Part shown: in pieces, positions 32,135 through 33,519 of the stretch | Layout: every line of letters starts with the position of its first letter | Position numbering within the stretch: position 1 is the first letter of the stretch | Source of the DNA: Ilumatobacteraceae bacterium | GTDB taxonomy: Bacteria > Actinomycetota > Acidimicrobiia > Acidimicrobiales > Ilumatobacteraceae | Length of the DNA: 33,519 nt | Direction: 5' to 3' | NCBI GenBank assembly: GCA_025358075.1 | Contig: JANYKU010000174.1 | Location: 1-33,519, forward strand | The notes under the pieces: model-generated | Database searches by the model: none | Told to the model about the DNA's origin: nothing | Seen by the model: only the letters and a program-made list of their open reading frames with translations | Made by a program: the position numbers and the translations under genes

Positions 32135-32976
32135 GCATCAATCGCGTCCGCATCGTGACCGACTCGGCCTGCGATCTGCCCCAAACCGTCGCCGACGAAC
32201 TGGGGATCGAGATCGTTCCGCTGACCATCCGAATCGACGGCAAGGAGTACACCGACCGCAGTGATCTCAGCGTTGCCGAGTTCTGGGCGAAGTGCGCGGC
32301 ATCGCCAACGCTGCCGGAGACCGCGGCGCCGTCGCCCGGCCAGTTCGAGCAGACGTATCGAAGCCTACTTGGGGATGGTGCGACCAGCATCGTCACCATC
32401 TCGCTCAGCGGGGGATTGTCAGCCACCATGCAGGCGGCCGAACTGGCGGCTCGTTCCGTCGCTGATCTCATACCGGTCACCGTGGTCGATAGCCGGTCGG
32501 CCACCTTGGGACTCGGCGCGATCGTCGCCGCGTGTGCTGCCCTGGCAGCTACTGGTTCAACGCACGACGAGGTCACCGCGCAGGCCGTCGACCTCGCCGG
32601 TCGCACCCGCGTGTGGGGTGCGCTCGACACCCTCGACAACTTGAAGAAGGGCGGCCGAATCGGTGGCGCCAAGGCGTTGCTGGCCTCCGCACTGGCGATC
32701 AAACCGATCATCGAAGTCCGCGACGGAAAAGTCGAACAGGGTGGCAAGCAGCGAACGCGGAGCAAGGCGTTGGCCTTTCTCGTCGACAAGGTCGCTGCCG
32801 TCGGCGGGCTCGACAGCTTGTATGTGCTGCAGGCTGATTGTCGCGATGTGGATCAGTTCGTCGAGATGCTGCGCCCCCACGTCGACGGTCGGATCATTGT
32901 TGGCGACATCGGTCCTGTCGTCGGTTCGCACGCGGGTCGAGGCACCATCGGCGTGGCCTTCTTCGTACCACGGTGA
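32131..32976 (+). CDS. DegV-family fatty-acid-binding protein
   Basis: A 281-residue DegV/FakB protein. The fatty-acid site motifs are the N-terminal VTDSACDLP, SPGQFEQTYRSLL, ISLSGGLSATMQAAELAA (carboxylate-binding Ser) and VVDSRSATLGLG. The C-terminal domain has DTLDNLKKGGRIGGAKALLA, AIKPIIEVRDGKV and GPVVGSHAGRGTIGVAF. FakB-type members deliver fatty acids to the FakA kinase for phospholipid synthesis; FakA is not in the window. The GTG start at 32131 overlaps the previous stop by 4 bp, so it is the third coupled gene of the operon. The region up to the kinase gene (82 bp) holds a TAGCGT element. Confidence 0.95.
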   Translation: MSINRVRIVTDSACDLPQTVADELGIEIVPLTIRIDGKEYTDRSDLSVAEFWAKCAASPTLPETAAPSPGQFEQTYRSLLGDGATSIVTISLSGGLSATMQAAELAARSVADLIPVTVVDSRSATLGLGAIVAACAALAATGSTHDEVTAQAVDLAGRTRVWGALDTLDNLKKGGRIGGAKALLASALAIKPIIEVRDGKVEQGGKQRTRSKALAFLVDKVAAVGGLDSLYVLQADCRDVDQFVEMLRPHVDGRIIVGDIGPVVGSHAGRGTIGVAFFVPR

Positions 32977-33058
32977 CGTCCGCTCGCTGAATCGCCGTCG
33001 AGCACTGAGTCATTGCCCGGTTTCCTCGGCCGAACGCCACTAGCGTTCGCTGGCGGAC

Positions 33059-33519
33059 ATGTCAGCAACAATCCCCGGCGCGGCCAGCCCTCAACCGATC
33101 TCTGCCACGATCCTCGCCCAGCGTTATCAGCTGGAGCGTCGACTCGCGCAAGGCGGCATGGCAGAGGTTTGGCTGGCGACCGATCTCGCCCTCACCCGGC
33201 AGGTGGCGGTCAAGCTGCTGAAGCCGGCCCTCGCTGCCGACCCTGTCGTCGCCGAGCGTTTCCGGAGAGAAGCCGTCGCTGTCGCCCAGTTGAGCCATCA
33301 GAACATCGTCGCCGTGTACGACGCGATCGAAGACACGGCCGGTGACAGCGTGCGACTCGCCGTGGTGATGCAACTCGTCAACGGAAAGAGCCTGCGGCAG
33401 TTGCTCGACGAACAACGCAGGTTGAGCCCCGACCTCACGATCCACATCGGTTCGTGCATGGCCGCAGCCCTCGACGCCGCGCACAGCGCCGGCCTTGTTC
33501 ACCGCGACGTCAAGCCCGG
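33059..33519 (+). CDS. Serine/threonine protein kinase, 3' end beyond the window
   Basis: The first 153 residues of an Hanks-type (PknB-like) kinase, cut at the window end. The start is ATG 33059 (MSATIPGAASPQP), with GGCGGA just upstream. Kinase motifs appear in order: RYQLERRLAQGGMAEVWLA (glycine loop), VAVKLLKP (ATP-binding Lys), FRREAVAVAQLSHQNIV (Glu of helix C), and VHRDVKP, the catalytic loop, at the very edge. In actinobacteria such kinases control cell-wall growth and often carry PASTA or other extracellular domains, but the rest is missing. TAGCGT at 33041-33046 is a candidate -10, leaving a leader of only about 6 nt. Confidence 0.93.
   Translation, partial: MSATIPGAASPQPISATILAQRYQLERRLAQGGMAEVWLATDLALTRQVAVKLLKPALAADPVVAERFRREAVAVAQLSHQNIVAVYDAIEDTAGDSVRLAVVMQLVNGKSLRQLLDEQRRLSPDLTIHIGSCMAAALDAAHSAGLVHRDVKP

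Overview
The window looks like an oriC-proximal piece of a high-GC actinobacterial chromosome, most likely from the class Acidimicrobiia (Ilumatobacter-like). The reasons are the uniformly GC-rich codon use, many GTG starts, a DUF5318 zinc-ribbon gene next to the rpsF-ssb-rpsR-rplI-dnaB cluster, a pcnA / DUF6049-type (Rv3909-like) neighbourhood, and secreted-protein modules of the NPARLLETR...GYFP type that I associate with Acidimicrobiia. No rRNA, tRNA, CRISPR array, insertion sequence or prophage was seen. The only mobile element is an intein inside dnaB.

Layout. 1-1180: two OmpR-type response regulators, tail to tail, whose last codons overlap and form a hairpin. 1285-4356: a large secreted repeat protein (ten short TNGNYVV repeats, then three exact 127-residue modules). 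4363-4755: a CsbD stress protein and a 28-residue membrane peptide, transcribed divergently from two back-to-back promoters that resemble sigma-B/sigma-F sites. 4814-5203: a charged coiled-coil protein. 5207-8898: an envelope-stress set: LuxR-type regulator plus PspC-fused histidine kinase on one strand, and a PspC/LiaF-like membrane protein plus a small membrane protein on the other. 8899-12193: a membrane protein, a Rid-family protein without the catalytic Arg, a GGDEF protein with a broken signature, a HisC-family aminotransferase and a small membrane protein. 12331-17224: a secreted S1C protease, then MoxR ATPase, DUF58 and two VWA modules joined by an apparent one-base frameshift. 17230-21797 (minus strand): rpsF, ssb, rpsR, rplI and dnaB, with a DnaB-b-site intein and a DnaA-box cluster upstream of dnaB. 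22166-23773: a DinB-like protein, DUF5318 and a methyltransferase. 23787-29330 (minus strand): an AcuC-like deacetylase, the tRNA CCA enzyme and a large GGDEF/EAL protein. 29382-32976: GNAT, DUF6049-like and DegV in one overlapping operon. 33059 to the end: the start of a Ser/Thr kinase.

Common themes. Gene packing is very tight. All eight convergent pairs end within about -34 to +13 bp of each other, several with the two stop codons inside small inverted repeats. Several genes have a TANNNT element 6-8 nt before the start codon and no good Shine-Dalgarno, which suggests leaderless transcription. The parts most worth checking are the divergent stress promoters with the tiny membrane peptide, the DnaA boxes before dnaB, the VWA frameshift, the intein, and the Cys-free, C-terminally extended bS18.
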